Positions 1 through 8,626 are shown, counted from the first letter of the stretch. The stretch is 33,135 bases of DNA from Candidatus Fermentibacterota bacterium (GCA_029571005.1 JAKPTG010000030.1:1-33135), one strand, 5' to 3'. A program made the numbers and translations. The notes: generated by a model from the sequence alone, not told the origin.

Positions 1-372
1 GAACGTAGCCACGAGGGTCTTCTTCTCGTTGACGCATCGTGCGATCATCGGAGCGACTTCCGGATCCTCCGCTGTCACCGGAGAGACGCCCCTGTTCATC
101 AGCGGGATCTTCCAGTAGCTGCGGGTGCTGGGCCTCTGCATACCGATGACGAACTTGCCCGGCGTTCCGTCCGGCCGGGTCGAGTCCGCCACGACTGCGG
201 CCATCACTGCTCCTACGAATCCGAGCCCCACCACGGAGACGATCTCCCTGCCCCGGGCACGGTGCTCCTCAACGAGCCTGGATAGTCTCTCCAGCTCGGC
301 GGCATAGTCCTCGCCGGCGGGAAGAGCGAACTTCTCGCCGTCAGGGCTTATCGAATACCTTGTTTCCGTCAT
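1..372 (-). CDS. Nucleotide-sugar dehydrogenase (UDP-glucose/GDP-mannose dehydrogenase family), N-terminal part, truncated by window edge
   Basis: Manual translation from ATG at 372: MTETRYSISPDGEKFALPAGEDYAAELERLSRLVEEHRARGREIVSVVGLGFVGAVMAAVVADS...GKFVIGMQRPSTRSYWKIPLMNRGVSPV...; GxGxxG-type NAD-binding motif VVGLGFVGAVMA. Open at the window start, so absent from the ORF track. Confidence 0.85.
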   Translation of the reverse strand, partial: MTETRYSISPDGEKFALPAGEDYAAELERLSRLVEEHRARGREIVSVVGLGFVGAVMAAVVADSTRPDGTPGKFVIGMQRPSTRSYWKIPLMNRGVSPVTAEDPEVAPMIARCVNEKKTLVATF

Positions 373-752
373 CGCGTATCCTCCGTCCGGGAACTGATGA
401 ACCTGATCAGAATCACTGATCATACGGCCGGAAGGGCATGCGGGGGAGCGGGCATGATCCGTCCCCGGTATCGTACCGGCTGCCCCGCAGTCGAGCTTTC
501 TCCCGCATCATCGAATACCCCGGGAGATCCAGTGCCCGGCGGTCGGCGCGAAACGGTCTCCCGGGAAGGCATGGGCCACGATACGCCGGCGGGCGAGGCG
601 GGGTCGTTCATGGCGTCCATGCATTCGAAGCGGCCCGGCCCCTTGTTCTCCAAGGCTTCCTCGTCGAAGATACCGGGATCTCGATCCGGAACGACAGGAG
701 CATCGGCATCCCAGACTCCTGCGATTCGCCCTCGATGGTGATGCATGGACGT

Positions 753-780
753 GAAAAAGGCCCGCATCTGAAGCTGCGGG
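753..780 (-). terminator. Putative Rho-independent terminator (minus strand)
   Basis: On the minus strand: CCCGCA-gcttcaga-TGCGGG-CCTTTTTC; 6-bp GC stem followed by a T-run. Confidence 0.6.
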
Positions 781-817
781 GGATGACGTCAGCCGGGAAG
801 GACCGGGAGGAGCCTGG

Positions 818-835
818 CCCGCATTTCTCACCAAC
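818..835. repeat. Left terminal inverted repeat of the IS1380-like remnant
   Basis: cccgcatttctcaccaac; inverted copy at 1180-1197 with one mismatch. Confidence 0.75.
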
Positions 836-897
836 CCCTTGGAGGTAGTCGGTTTTCGGGGTTTCAAGGGGTTTGAGGCTGGGTGCTTGCCCTGATT

Positions 898-1104
898 TCA
901 GGAGTAATGCCTTGCATGAGGGCAGAGAGCGTGCTGGATTTCGCTCCCGGCCCCCTTCTGAACAGACCCCGCCCCTTGCTTCACTGTAGGACACCCGTCG
1001 GAGGTGATAAAACCGCCGTCGAATCTGCTGACGACCCTGCGGGAACCGAGCCCTTGAAATCCGAGCTCCAACTGATCATTATCGGGGTAACAGAGTGTTT
1101 TCAT
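898..1104 (-). pseudogene. Truncated IS1380-family transposase N-terminus
   Basis: 68-aa ORF containing GLGSRRVVSRFDGGFITSDG, then loss of similarity and a stop; lies between the TIRs. Confidence 0.65.
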
Positions 1105-1179
1105 TGCCGGCCGTTCTTCTGTGGTGTAACTTGTGTTTTGGCACTCAATTATACCACTTTAGAACGGCCTCCGTAACTC

Positions 1180-1197
1180 GTTGGTGAGAAATCCGGG
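1180..1197. repeat. Right terminal inverted repeat of the IS1380-like remnant
   Basis: gttggtgagaaatccggg; reverse complement is also found at 21740 (cccggatttctcacca). Confidence 0.75.
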
Positions 1198-3117
1198 TTA
1201 GGGGGCTTCCTCCACCGCTTCCATGCACCGCTCTTCCAGTTGAAGGATCTCCCGGGCCACGAAGGCGTGTTCCTTCTGCAGCTCTATGATCCTGCCGGAG
1301 CCCCCGGGCAGCCCGGGGGCGGCCAGGAGCGCCTCGATCTCCGCCTTCCTCTTCTCCAGGGGGGCCATTTCCTTCTCGATCAGGCGGATCCGCTGCTCCA
1401 CCCTGCTGCGCTTACGGTAGAGTCTGTTCCTCTCCTGGGCTTCCCGGCGCTTCCGCTCCTTGTCGCCGGCCCTCCCCGGCGAGACCGCCCGGGGTTTTCC
1501 GGAACCGAGGCTCTCGGAGACGCCCCGACGACGCTTCTCCACGAAATCGTCGAAGCCGCCGGTGAAGGGCTTCACCCGGCCGCCGTCCACCACCAGTATC
1601 CTCCGGGCCAGTGTCCGGAGGAGGTTCTCGTCGTGGCTTATGAGCACCAGGGTGCCACGGTATTCGTCCAGCGCCTCCGCCAGAACCCTTCGGCTGAATA
1701 TGTCCAGATGGTTCGTGGGTTCGTCCAGGATCAGGAAATTCGTGGGCAGCAGCATCACCCGGGCCAGGGCCACGCGGCTCTTCTCCCCTCCGGACAGCAC
1801 CCCGACGGGTTTTTCCACATCGTCGCCGGTGAACAGAAAACCCCCAAGGAAGGAACGCAGCTCCTTCTCGCTCCTTTCCGGGGAGATATCGGACAACTGC
1901 TGCAGAACGGTGCGGCCGGGATTCAGGGCCAGGTCCACCTCCTGGGAGTAGTACCCGATCATCACATTGGCCCCGGTCTTCACGGTTCCGGAGGTGGGGG
2001 CCTCCACTCCGGCCATGATCCTGGAAAGGGTGGACTTCCCCCCGCCGTTCCTGCCCACCACCCCCACCCGGTCGCCGGACTCGATTTCCAGGTCCACCCC
2101 CTGGAAGACCATGTGGTCGTAGAGCTTGGATACCCCCTCCATGGTAAGCACCTTCCGGCCGCTCCTGGGGGTTTCGGGAAGCCTGACCTTCATTCGTCCG
2201 GGGCTCCTGTAGGTTTCGATGGTCTCCAGCTTCTCCAGCATCTTCAGCCGGCTCCGCACCTGGAACCTCTTGCTTTCCGCGGCCTGGAACCTTCGGACGA
2301 AACGCTCCATCCTCTCCCGCTGATCCTCCACCTTCCGGGCCTCCCGTTCCCGGTGCCGGATATCCTCCATCTTCTTCTTCTCGTAGAAGCTCCAGTTTCC
2401 GCTCCACACCGTCATGGAGCCGTACTCCAGCTCGTAAACCCTGTTTACCGTGCTGTCCAGGAAGGCGGGATCGTGGGAAATCAGCCACACCGCCCCCCTG
2501 AACCGGCCCAGAAACTCCTCCAGCCATATTCTGGCGTCCAGGTCCAGGTGGTTGGTGGGCTCGTCAAGGAGAAGCAGGTCAGGGTCTTCCAGAATCAGGG
2601 CGCCCAGCATGGCCCGCATTCTCCACCCGCCGCTGAACTCGCTCATGGGTTTCCCGAGATCGTCTCCGGTGAAGCCAAGACCGAAGAGCACCGCCTCGGC
2701 CCGGTTGTGCAGGTTGTACGCCCCGGTGGCCTCTATGGAATCCTGCACCGAGGCCAGTTCGTCCAGCAGTACACCCTCGCCCTCCCCGGAAGCCGACAGG
2801 CTGTGCAGGATCGCCTTTTGCCGGTCCAGGGCCTCCACCGCCTCCCCGACACACCGGCACACCGCGTCAAGCAGCGGCCCCTCCGGAAATTCCCCGAGTT
2901 GCTGGGGCAGGTAGCCCACCCGGACTCCGGAGGCCCTGGTCACCGACCCCCGGGACGGTTCCAGTTCCCCGGTCATGATTCTCATGAGGGAGGTTTTCCC
3001 GGCGCCGTTTATCCCCACCAGGGCCACCCGGTCGCCCCTGTCCACGGTGTAGTTCAGCCCCTCGAAGACCAGGTCCGCCCCGAACTCCAGGGCGAGGCCC
3101 GAAACGCTCAACAGCAA
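1198..3117 (-). CDS. ABC-F family ATP-binding protein (two tandem ABC domains)
   Basis: VGINGAGKTSLMRI, LSGGEKSRVALARVMLL, LDEPTNHLDLDARIWLEEFL and LDEPTNHLDIFSRRVLAEAL. The ORF track extends to 3564, but homology starts at LLLSVSGLALEFGADLVFEGL (TTG near 3117/3111), overlapping the upstream gene's stop at 3108. Confidence 0.92.
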   Translation of the reverse strand: MLLSVSGLALEFGADLVFEGLNYTVDRGDRVALVGINGAGKTSLMRIMTGELEPSRGSVTRASGVRVGYLPQQLGEFPEGPLLDAVCRCVGEAVEALDRQKAILHSLSASGEGEGVLLDELASVQDSIEATGAYNLHNRAEAVLFGLGFTGDDLGKPMSEFSGGWRMRAMLGALILEDPDLLLLDEPTNHLDLDARIWLEEFLGRFRGAVWLISHDPAFLDSTVNRVYELEYGSMTVWSGNWSFYEKKKMEDIRHREREARKVEDQRERMERFVRRFQAAESKRFQVRSRLKMLEKLETIETYRSPGRMKVRLPETPRSGRKVLTMEGVSKLYDHMVFQGVDLEIESGDRVGVVGRNGGGKSTLSRIMAGVEAPTSGTVKTGANVMIGYYSQEVDLALNPGRTVLQQLSDISPERSEKELRSFLGGFLFTGDDVEKPVGVLSGGEKSRVALARVMLLPTNFLILDEPTNHLDIFSRRVLAEALDEYRGTLVLISHDENLLRTLARRILVVDGGRVKPFTGGFDDFVEKRRRGVSESLGSGKPRAVSPGRAGDKERKRREAQERNRLYRKRSRVEQRIRLIEKEMAPLEKRKAEIEALLAAPGLPGGSGRIIELQKEHAFVAREILQLEERCMEAVEEAP

Positions 3118-3821
3118 CCCAGCACCTCTTTCGTTATGTCCAGCGGGGCGAATCCCAGAAAATCGGCGCTCACCAGCCGGAACCGGGTGCCGCGGAACTC
3201 GGTGTTCACCAGCGGAGGCCACTCCTTCTCCCGATGAAGATGGCCGTAAACGCAGATCACGACTCCGGCTGCGGAAAGCTTTTCGGCGAAGGCGGTGGGC
3301 CTGCCCTCCACCACCGGAGGATAGTGCATCATGTACACCAGGGGCTTCCCGGGGAACCGGGAAGCCTTCTCCAGCGCCAGGTCCATTCTCTGAAGCTCCC
3401 GCCGGTACACCCTGCCGTCCGTCTCCTCCCGGAACCCTTCCCAGAGCGGGGCCGACCACCCCCGGGAGGCGGCCAGGACGAAGGGACCCAGGTCTGCGGC
3501 GTCGTTCTGAAGGGGGTGGACCCGGTCGCCAAGGAGGCCCGCCATCCTTGCGGGCGACTGCCACCAGTAGTCATGGTTCCCCTTGCAGACATACTTCGTT
3601 CCGGGAAGCCTCTGAAGAAAGCCCAGGTCTTCCTCCGCCTGGGCCAGGTTCATGGCCCAGGAGATGTCCCCCGGCACCAGGACCACGTCCTCCGGAGCCA
3701 CCAGCCGCTCCCAGGCGGACCTGATCTTACCGGGATGGTCTATCCATTCATCCCCGAAGATGTCCATGGTCTTGTTTACCATGAAACCCAGGTGCAGGTC
3801 GCTCAGGGCGAATACCCTCAT
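3108..3821 (-). CDS. Metallophosphoesterase
   Basis: MRVFALSDLHLGF...VLVPGDISWAMN...CKGNHDYWW...YMMHYPP...VYGHLHREKEW; calcineurin-like motifs DxH, GD, GNHD and GHxH. Start placed at 3821 within the longer ORF. Confidence 0.9.
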   Translation of the reverse strand: MRVFALSDLHLGFMVNKTMDIFGDEWIDHPGKIRSAWERLVAPEDVVLVPGDISWAMNLAQAEEDLGFLQRLPGTKYVCKGNHDYWWQSPARMAGLLGDRVHPLQNDAADLGPFVLAASRGWSAPLWEGFREETDGRVYRRELQRMDLALEKASRFPGKPLVYMMHYPPVVEGRPTAFAEKLSAAGVVICVYGHLHREKEWPPLVNTEFRGTRFRLVSADFLGFAPLDITKEVLGCC

Positions 3822-4639
3822 AGGGCCATTTCCATCCAGATATCCACGGCGTGCCTGACCGCCTGTTCGTCGGGCCCCGGGATGCGGATAGCCCCGGGGG
3901 CCAGCCCCTCCGGAGCGCCGCTCACCAGAAACGCCGTGCCCGCCCACTCCAGCATATCCTTGTCGTTCCAGTCGTTCCCCAGGGCGGCGGTGCGGCTCCC
4001 GGGAACCCCGAACCTCGACGCCAGGGCCGACAGAGCGGCTCCTTTGCCGACACCCCGGGGAAATATCTCGAGCCATATCGTCCGGTGGTCGAGGGGCGAT
4101 GTGGTACGGATCACCTGGAAACCTCCCCCGAGGGACCGCTCCACCAGCTCCATGTCCCGGGCTTCCGTGCGGGGATCTAGGTACACCACGAACTGGGCGG
4201 CTTCCCCGGTGAGTTCCTCCAGGGGACGGATGTATTCCCGGTAAAGCCCCTGCCTCACCCTGTGATCGGGGTGGCGGGGGTTGGAATCGGCGTAGAGGAG
4301 GTGGCTGTCGGGGAACGGGCCCTGCACCGAATACTCCAGCCGGTTCTTCTCCAGAAAATCGCGGACGGTTTCCACGTCTCCGGGGGAGAGGGCGCCAAGG
4401 GTGACCACCTCGCCCTCCTCGGAGATCATTCCTGCTCCGGAGGAGAGGATGAGCCAGTGGAAAGGGAGCTTCACGCCCCCGACCGCCCGGAACAGGGAGA
4501 AGGGGTTCCTGCCGGTGGCCAGTACCGCCGCGGCTCCCGCCTCCCTGAGCCTCAGAAGGGCGCTGATGTCCTCCGGGCAGAGCGTCTTGTCGGACCGCAG
4601 CAGAGTCCCGTCGAAATCGGTGGCGAAGATGCTTTTCAA
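3818..4639 (-). CDS. Cof-type HAD-superfamily phosphatase
   Basis: MKSIFATDFDGTLLRSDKTLCPEDISALLRL...LATGR...KGAALSALASRFGV...ALGNDWNDKDML; ATGA overlap with the downstream gene. Confidence 0.88.
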   Translation of the reverse strand: MKSIFATDFDGTLLRSDKTLCPEDISALLRLREAGAAAVLATGRNPFSLFRAVGGVKLPFHWLILSSGAGMISEEGEVVTLGALSPGDVETVRDFLEKNRLEYSVQGPFPDSHLLYADSNPRHPDHRVRQGLYREYIRPLEELTGEAAQFVVYLDPRTEARDMELVERSLGGGFQVIRTTSPLDHRTIWLEIFPRGVGKGAALSALASRFGVPGSRTAALGNDWNDKDMLEWAGTAFLVSGAPEGLAPGAIRIPGPDEQAVRHAVDIWMEMAL

Positions 4640-4649
4640 AACCCGAGGA

Positions 4650-5279
4650 TCAGGAGCCCTCGAACTCCCGGTAAACCGCTACCACCTTCCCCGCCACCGA
4701 CACCTCGCCGTCGCCCCGGCGGTACTCCATCACCGGGTAGGAGGAATTGCCGGGGATGAGCCGTATCGTGTCGCCCTCCCGGCGGAAGCGCTTCACCGTG
4801 GCCTCCGAGTCCACCATGACCACGGATATCTGGTTCTGCTCCACGAAGGGCTGCGGCGTCACCAGCACCAGGTCGCCGTCGAAAATGCCGTCATCGGTCA
4901 TGCTGTCGCCCCGGACCCGGAGCCAGAACAGCCCTTCCCGGCCGGCGAACCTGTCCGGCACCGGCAGGGAACCCTGGAGGTTCTCCTCGGCGAGGATGGG
5001 AAGCCCCGCCGCCACACTGCCGACGATGGGCGCCCTCGCATCGCTCCGACGCCGACCACGGCCGGACCTGGCGGTAAGGCTAAGGGCCCGGGCGGCGCCG
5101 TCCTCCCGCCGAAGGTAGCCTTTTTCCACCAGCCGGTCCACATGGTCTTTCACGCCCTTGGTGCTCTTCAGCCGGAAATGCTGCTGCATGTCGCGGATGG
5201 AGGGAGGGTAGCCCTTTTCCGCCACGAACCCGATGATGAACTCCAGAAACTGTTTCTGACGGACCGTGAGATCACTCAT
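4650..5279 (-). CDS. lexA: LexA-type SOS repressor
   Basis: MSDLTVRQKQFLEFIIGFVAEKGYPPSIRDMQQHFRLKSTKGVKDHVDRLVEKGYLRRE (winged-helix domain); VGSVAAGLPI cleavage region, RGDSMTDDGI catalytic Ser, VMVDSEATVKRF catalytic Lys region. Confidence 0.95.
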   Translation of the reverse strand: MSDLTVRQKQFLEFIIGFVAEKGYPPSIRDMQQHFRLKSTKGVKDHVDRLVEKGYLRREDGAARALSLTARSGRGRRRSDARAPIVGSVAAGLPILAEENLQGSLPVPDRFAGREGLFWLRVRGDSMTDDGIFDGDLVLVTPQPFVEQNQISVVMVDSEATVKRFRREGDTIRLIPGNSSYPVMEYRRGDGEVSVAGKVVAVYREFEGS

Positions 5280-5293
5280 GCCGCGGCCTCCCT

Positions 5294-5307
5294 AAAACAT
5301 TTGTTCA
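5294..5307 (-). promoter_or_regulatory. Putative LexA/SOS box, autoregulatory
   Basis: Minus strand TGAACAAATGTTTT, i.e. GAAC-N4-GTTT, close to the Firmicutes/actinobacterial-type box GAACN4GTTC; 15-28 bp upstream of the lexA ATG; TTGACA lies further upstream (minus strand, ~5333-5338). Confidence 0.6.
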
Positions 5308-5359
5308 GTATATGCCCCGAAGCACGGCCCCTGTCAATACTTGCCGGAAGAGTCGTTTC

Positions 5360-5803
5360 TCAGAGCAGAGTGCTGAAAAACACCAGGTAGGCCAAGAGCC
5401 TGGGCTTGAGATTTCTCTGGGTGCCGTCGGTGTAGAGAATCACCCGGAAGTCGGAGCCTTCCACGGTGCCGTCGTCCCGGATGGAACCCATGTTCCTCAG
5501 CCGGTTGTCACGGATTCTGCCGTCGCCGGTGAGGTCGTAGAGTTTCATCCCGTTGGGATCCTGCGCCTCGTCGTCCCGGACGTAGCCAAGCACTTCGAAG
5601 TCGCAGGCCTCGATCCTCAGTATCGTAGCATCGTTTTCGGTCTCCTCCCGGATATGCCCCAGGAGTTCGAAAAAGGCGTCCTCTATCCTTCCATCCTCGC
5701 GGATGTAGGCAACCGTCTCGTAGCGGCCGTTCTCCAGGCGGAGATCACCCGCAAAAGCTGCCGAGCACATGACGGCGGCTATGACAACGAAAAGTTTTTT
5801 CAT
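5360..5803 (-). CDS. Secreted five-fold beta-flower-like repeat protein
   Basis: Signal peptide MKKLFVVIAAVMCSAAFA; degenerate repeats VAYIREDGRIEDAFF / LLGHIREET... / VLGYVRDDEA... / DGRIRDNRLRNMGSIRDDGTVEGSDFRVI. Confidence 0.6.
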   Translation of the reverse strand: MKKLFVVIAAVMCSAAFAGDLRLENGRYETVAYIREDGRIEDAFFELLGHIREETENDATILRIEACDFEVLGYVRDDEAQDPNGMKLYDLTGDGRIRDNRLRNMGSIRDDGTVEGSDFRVILYTDGTQRNLKPRLLAYLVFFSTLL

Positions 5804-5864
5804 GGAAACCTACCTCCCTTGGGATGTAGTATTTTCACCCCAAAGCGATGGGGTGTCAAGGGCT

Positions 5865-6926
5865 ATGGTTTATCTACACGCTTTTTTATTTGTTACTTCG
5901 CTGTTCGACCCGCCGCCTGCGGATCTGAACACCGCGGATCTCGATGAACTCGCGGAGATACCGGGGCTTGGGCGGAGCAGGGCCGAGGCTATACTCGAAT
6001 ACAGGGAGAGCGTCTCCACCTTCATGTGCCTGGAGGAACTGGCCTACGTTCCGGGAATAGGGCCGGCCACCATCGAAAAGGTGGCGCCTTTCGTCACGGT
6101 CTCCCCGCCGGCGCCGGCGCCGCCGCCGCTCCACCTGCTTGAGCCGGGGGAGCCGGACGACACCCTGCTGACCGTAGCCTTCCTGGACGTGGGGAACGGT
6201 GATGCGGTGCTGCTTACGTCGCGGGGCGCGGCGGTGCTGGTGGACGGAGGCCCCCCGGGTGACCCGGGAATCCGGGCGCCGGTGATCCAACGGCTTGCGG
6301 AAGCCGGGGTGAATTCCTTGAACGCCGTTGTGTTCACCCACCCCCACGCCGACCACATCGGGGGGCTGCCGGACGTCATCGAACTGTTCGGCCCCGAAAC
6401 CCTCTACGACCCGGGGATAGACCACCCCTCCCGGATCTACGAACTGCTCCTTCAGACCGCCCTCGAAAAGGGAACGGGGTACCGAATCATACACCGGGGC
6501 GACTCCATTCCCCTGGGTCCGGAAGCATCGCTCACGGTTTACCATCTGGAGAACAGGCCCTCGGTGAACGAAGCCTCGGCGGTTTTTCTGGTCAGGCTCG
6601 ACGGCTTCAGCATGCTGATCACCGGAGACATCGAAGAGACCACTATAAGGAACATCACCCTGAACGCCTTTCCGGTCACGGTCATGAAAGTACCCCATCA
6701 CGGCAGCCGAACCTCCCTGTTCCCCCCCTGGCTCCGCAGGACATCCCCGATGCTGGCGGTGTTCTGCGTGGGCAGGGACAACCCCTTCGGGCACCCGAAC
6801 GCAGAAGTGGTCCGGAGCTGGGAATCCACCGGGGCCGCCGTGTTGCGGACCGACAGGCTTGGGAATATCTTTCTCCGAACCGACGGCAGGCGTCTCGGTG
6901 TATCCCATTCCCTGGAGGTACAATGA
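5865..6926 (+). CDS. Secreted helix-hairpin-helix (ComEA-like) + ComEC/Rec2-type metallo-beta-lactamase protein
   Basis: N-terminal hydrophobic segment MVYLHAFLFVTSLF; PADLNTADLDELAEIPGLGRSRAEAILEYRE...YVPGIGPATIEKVAPF (two HhH motifs); VAFLDVGNGDAVLL...VVFTHPHADHIGGLP...MLITGDIEE...VMKVPHHGSRTSLFPPWL. ORF track starts at 5769; MVYLHAF start at 5865 preferred. Confidence 0.85.
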   Translation: MVYLHAFLFVTSLFDPPPADLNTADLDELAEIPGLGRSRAEAILEYRESVSTFMCLEELAYVPGIGPATIEKVAPFVTVSPPAPAPPPLHLLEPGEPDDTLLTVAFLDVGNGDAVLLTSRGAAVLVDGGPPGDPGIRAPVIQRLAEAGVNSLNAVVFTHPHADHIGGLPDVIELFGPETLYDPGIDHPSRIYELLLQTALEKGTGYRIIHRGDSIPLGPEASLTVYHLENRPSVNEASAVFLVRLDGFSMLITGDIEETTIRNITLNAFPVTVMKVPHHGSRTSLFPPWLRRTSPMLAVFCVGRDNPFGHPNAEVVRSWESTGAAVLRTDRLGNIFLRTDGRRLGVSHSLEVQ

Positions 6927-7867
6927 AGCTCGCGTCCAGGCTCTCTCCATTGCTGTACCTGTTGCCGGCCCTGGCGGTGATCATTCTCTTCCGGATCATC
7001 CCGATCCTCGGAAGCTTCGTCGCTTCCCTGACGGACTACGACATCGGCGGCCTCCACGGATTCATCGGCCTTGACCACTACAGAAGGATGTTCAGCGACC
7101 CCAGGCTCTGGCTGAGCCTGGGCAACACGGTGCATTACGTGCTGGGGGTTCTCCCGGCGGAGATCCTGCTCCCCTTAGGGCTGGCCGTCCTGCTGAAGAA
7201 CGAACTGAAGGGCCGCTCCTTTTACCGGACGATCTATTTCCTGCCGGTGGTCACCAGCACCGTGGCGGTCTCCGTTGTGTGGACCTGGATCTTCAACCCC
7301 GAGATGGGCCCCCTGAACCGGATCATCGCCCTGATGGGCGGGGAGCCGCTGGCGTGGCTCCGGGAGCCCCGGGGAATCTTCGAGATGCTTCTCTCCCCCC
7401 TGGGAATCACCCCCTCCGGGTTCCTGGCGGGCCCAAGCCTGGCCCTCGTGGCCATCATGATTGTGGGGATATGGAAGAGCATAGGGTACAACACGGTACT
7501 GTTTCTGGCGGGGCTTGAGAACATCCCGAACGATTACTACGAGGCGGCCCGGCTGGACGGCGCCGGAAGGTGGTCCCGCTTCCGTAACATCACCTGGCCG
7601 CTGCTGTCGCCCACCACCTTCTACGTACTCATCATGAGCACCATCACCTCTTTCCAGACCTTCTCCCTGGTCTATGTGATGACCCCCCCTCCGGGGGGAG
7701 GTCCCCTCGGAACTACAAACGTGATCGTCTTCTACCTGTATCAGAAGGCCTTCGACCGCTTCGACATCGGCTATGCCAGCGCCATCAGCGTATTCCTGTT
7801 CGTCCTGCTGCTGGCCCTCACCATGCTCCAGCGCCGTTTCGGGGAGAGGAAGGTGCACTACTCGTGA
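6923..7867 (+). CDS. Carbohydrate-type ABC transporter permease (MalF/UgpA-like)
   Basis: Multiple TM helices; EAA-type motif YYEAARLDGAGRWSRFRNITWPLLSPT; ATGA overlap with upstream CDS. Confidence 0.9.
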   Translation: MKLASRLSPLLYLLPALAVIILFRIIPILGSFVASLTDYDIGGLHGFIGLDHYRRMFSDPRLWLSLGNTVHYVLGVLPAEILLPLGLAVLLKNELKGRSFYRTIYFLPVVTSTVAVSVVWTWIFNPEMGPLNRIIALMGGEPLAWLREPRGIFEMLLSPLGITPSGFLAGPSLALVAIMIVGIWKSIGYNTVLFLAGLENIPNDYYEAARLDGAGRWSRFRNITWPLLSPTTFYVLIMSTITSFQTFSLVYVMTPPPGGGPLGTTNVIVFYLYQKAFDRFDIGYASAISVFLFVLLLALTMLQRRFGERKVHYS

Positions 7868-8625
7868 GGGTTCTCAGGCACGTGCTCCTGTCCCTGGGCG
7901 CCGTGATCATGACGCTTCCCTTCATCTGGATGGTGACGACGGCTCTGGAGAACGGCGGTCTCTCCAATTTCGCGGATGCCTGGAACCGGGTTCCCTTCGG
8001 AGTCTTCTTCCTGAACACCATTTTCATAACCGGGCTGACGGTCATCGGAGTGGTCATCACCAGTTCCCTGGCCGCCTACGCCTTCGCCACCATGGAGTTT
8101 CCCGGAAGAGGCGCACTGTTCATGCTTTTTCTCAGCACCATGATGGTGCCCCAGCCGGTTTACCTGGCCCCCTCCTACGTCCTCCTGGCGAAACTCGGCT
8201 GGGTGGACACCTACGCGGCCCTGACGGTTCCATGGGTGGTCAACGTATTCAGCATCTTCCTGTTGCGGCAGCATTTCAAGACGATTCCCCGCTCCCTTTA
8301 CGAAGCGGCGGTCCTGGACGGATGCAGCCGCCTCCGGTATCTCCTGCGGGTGGTTCTGCCCCTCTCGAGACCGGTTCTGGCCACGGTGATTCTCTTCAAC
8401 ACCATCGGCTCCTGGAACAGCTTCATGTGGCCCCTGGTGATGACCCACTCGGAGAACCTCCGGGTCATTCAGGTGGGGCTCTCCTACTTCAACCAGGAGA
8501 TGTCCAGTAACTACAGGCTGCTCATGGCGGCCAGCACCTTCTGCACACTGCCGCTGCTGATTCTTTTCCTGATCTTCCAGAAACAGCTTGTGGCGAGTTA
8601 CTCCGGCTCGGGAATAAAGGACTGA
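7864..8625 (+). CDS. Carbohydrate-type ABC transporter permease (MalG/UgpE-like)
   Basis: GTG start overlapping the previous stop; LYEAAVLDGCSRLRYLLRVVLPLSRPVLATVILF; WNSFMWPLVMT. Confidence 0.9.
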   Translation: MRVLRHVLLSLGAVIMTLPFIWMVTTALENGGLSNFADAWNRVPFGVFFLNTIFITGLTVIGVVITSSLAAYAFATMEFPGRGALFMLFLSTMMVPQPVYLAPSYVLLAKLGWVDTYAALTVPWVVNVFSIFLLRQHFKTIPRSLYEAAVLDGCSRLRYLLRVVLPLSRPVLATVILFNTIGSWNSFMWPLVMTHSENLRVIQVGLSYFNQEMSSNYRLLMAASTFCTLPLLILFLIFQKQLVASYSGSGIKD

Positions 8626-8626
8626 A

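Larger units (their letters stand above)
818..1197 (-). mobile_element. MITE-like remnant of an IS1380-family element: both terminal inverted repeats and the transposase 5' end, internally deleted
   Basis: TIRs 818-835 (cccgcatttctcaccaac) and 1180-1197 (reverse complement cccggatttctcaccaac), 17/18 identical; internal minus ORF from 1104 reads MKTLCYPDNDQLELGFQGLGSRRVVSRFDGGFITSDG, like the N-terminus of IS1380-family transposases (FDGGxxTSDxG). Confidence 0.75.

Noticed and set aside
420-767. 115-aa minus ORF and overlapping ORFs 397-848
   Set aside because: Several overlapping frames on both strands, none with recognisable motifs; probably non-coding sequence beyond the ABC-F operon terminator.
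814-1201. Target-site duplication flanking the MITE-like element
   Set aside because: The 4 bp on each side (ctgg / ttag) do not match, so no TSD is claimed.
1240-3237. 665-aa plus-strand ORF opposite the ABC-F gene
   Set aside because: Shadow ORF typical of high-GC DNA: Pro/Gly/His/Gln-rich with no domain logic, antisense to clear ABC-F motifs.
3234-4244. 336-aa plus-strand ORF
   Set aside because: Antisense to the metallophosphoesterase and HAD phosphatase genes, whose motifs are unambiguous.
4401-5390. 329-aa plus-strand ORF
   Set aside because: Antisense to lexA and the HAD gene; low-complexity shadow ORF.
5886-6950. 354-aa minus ORF
   Set aside because: Shadow of the HhH-MBL gene; Arg/Gly/Val-rich with no recognisable domain.
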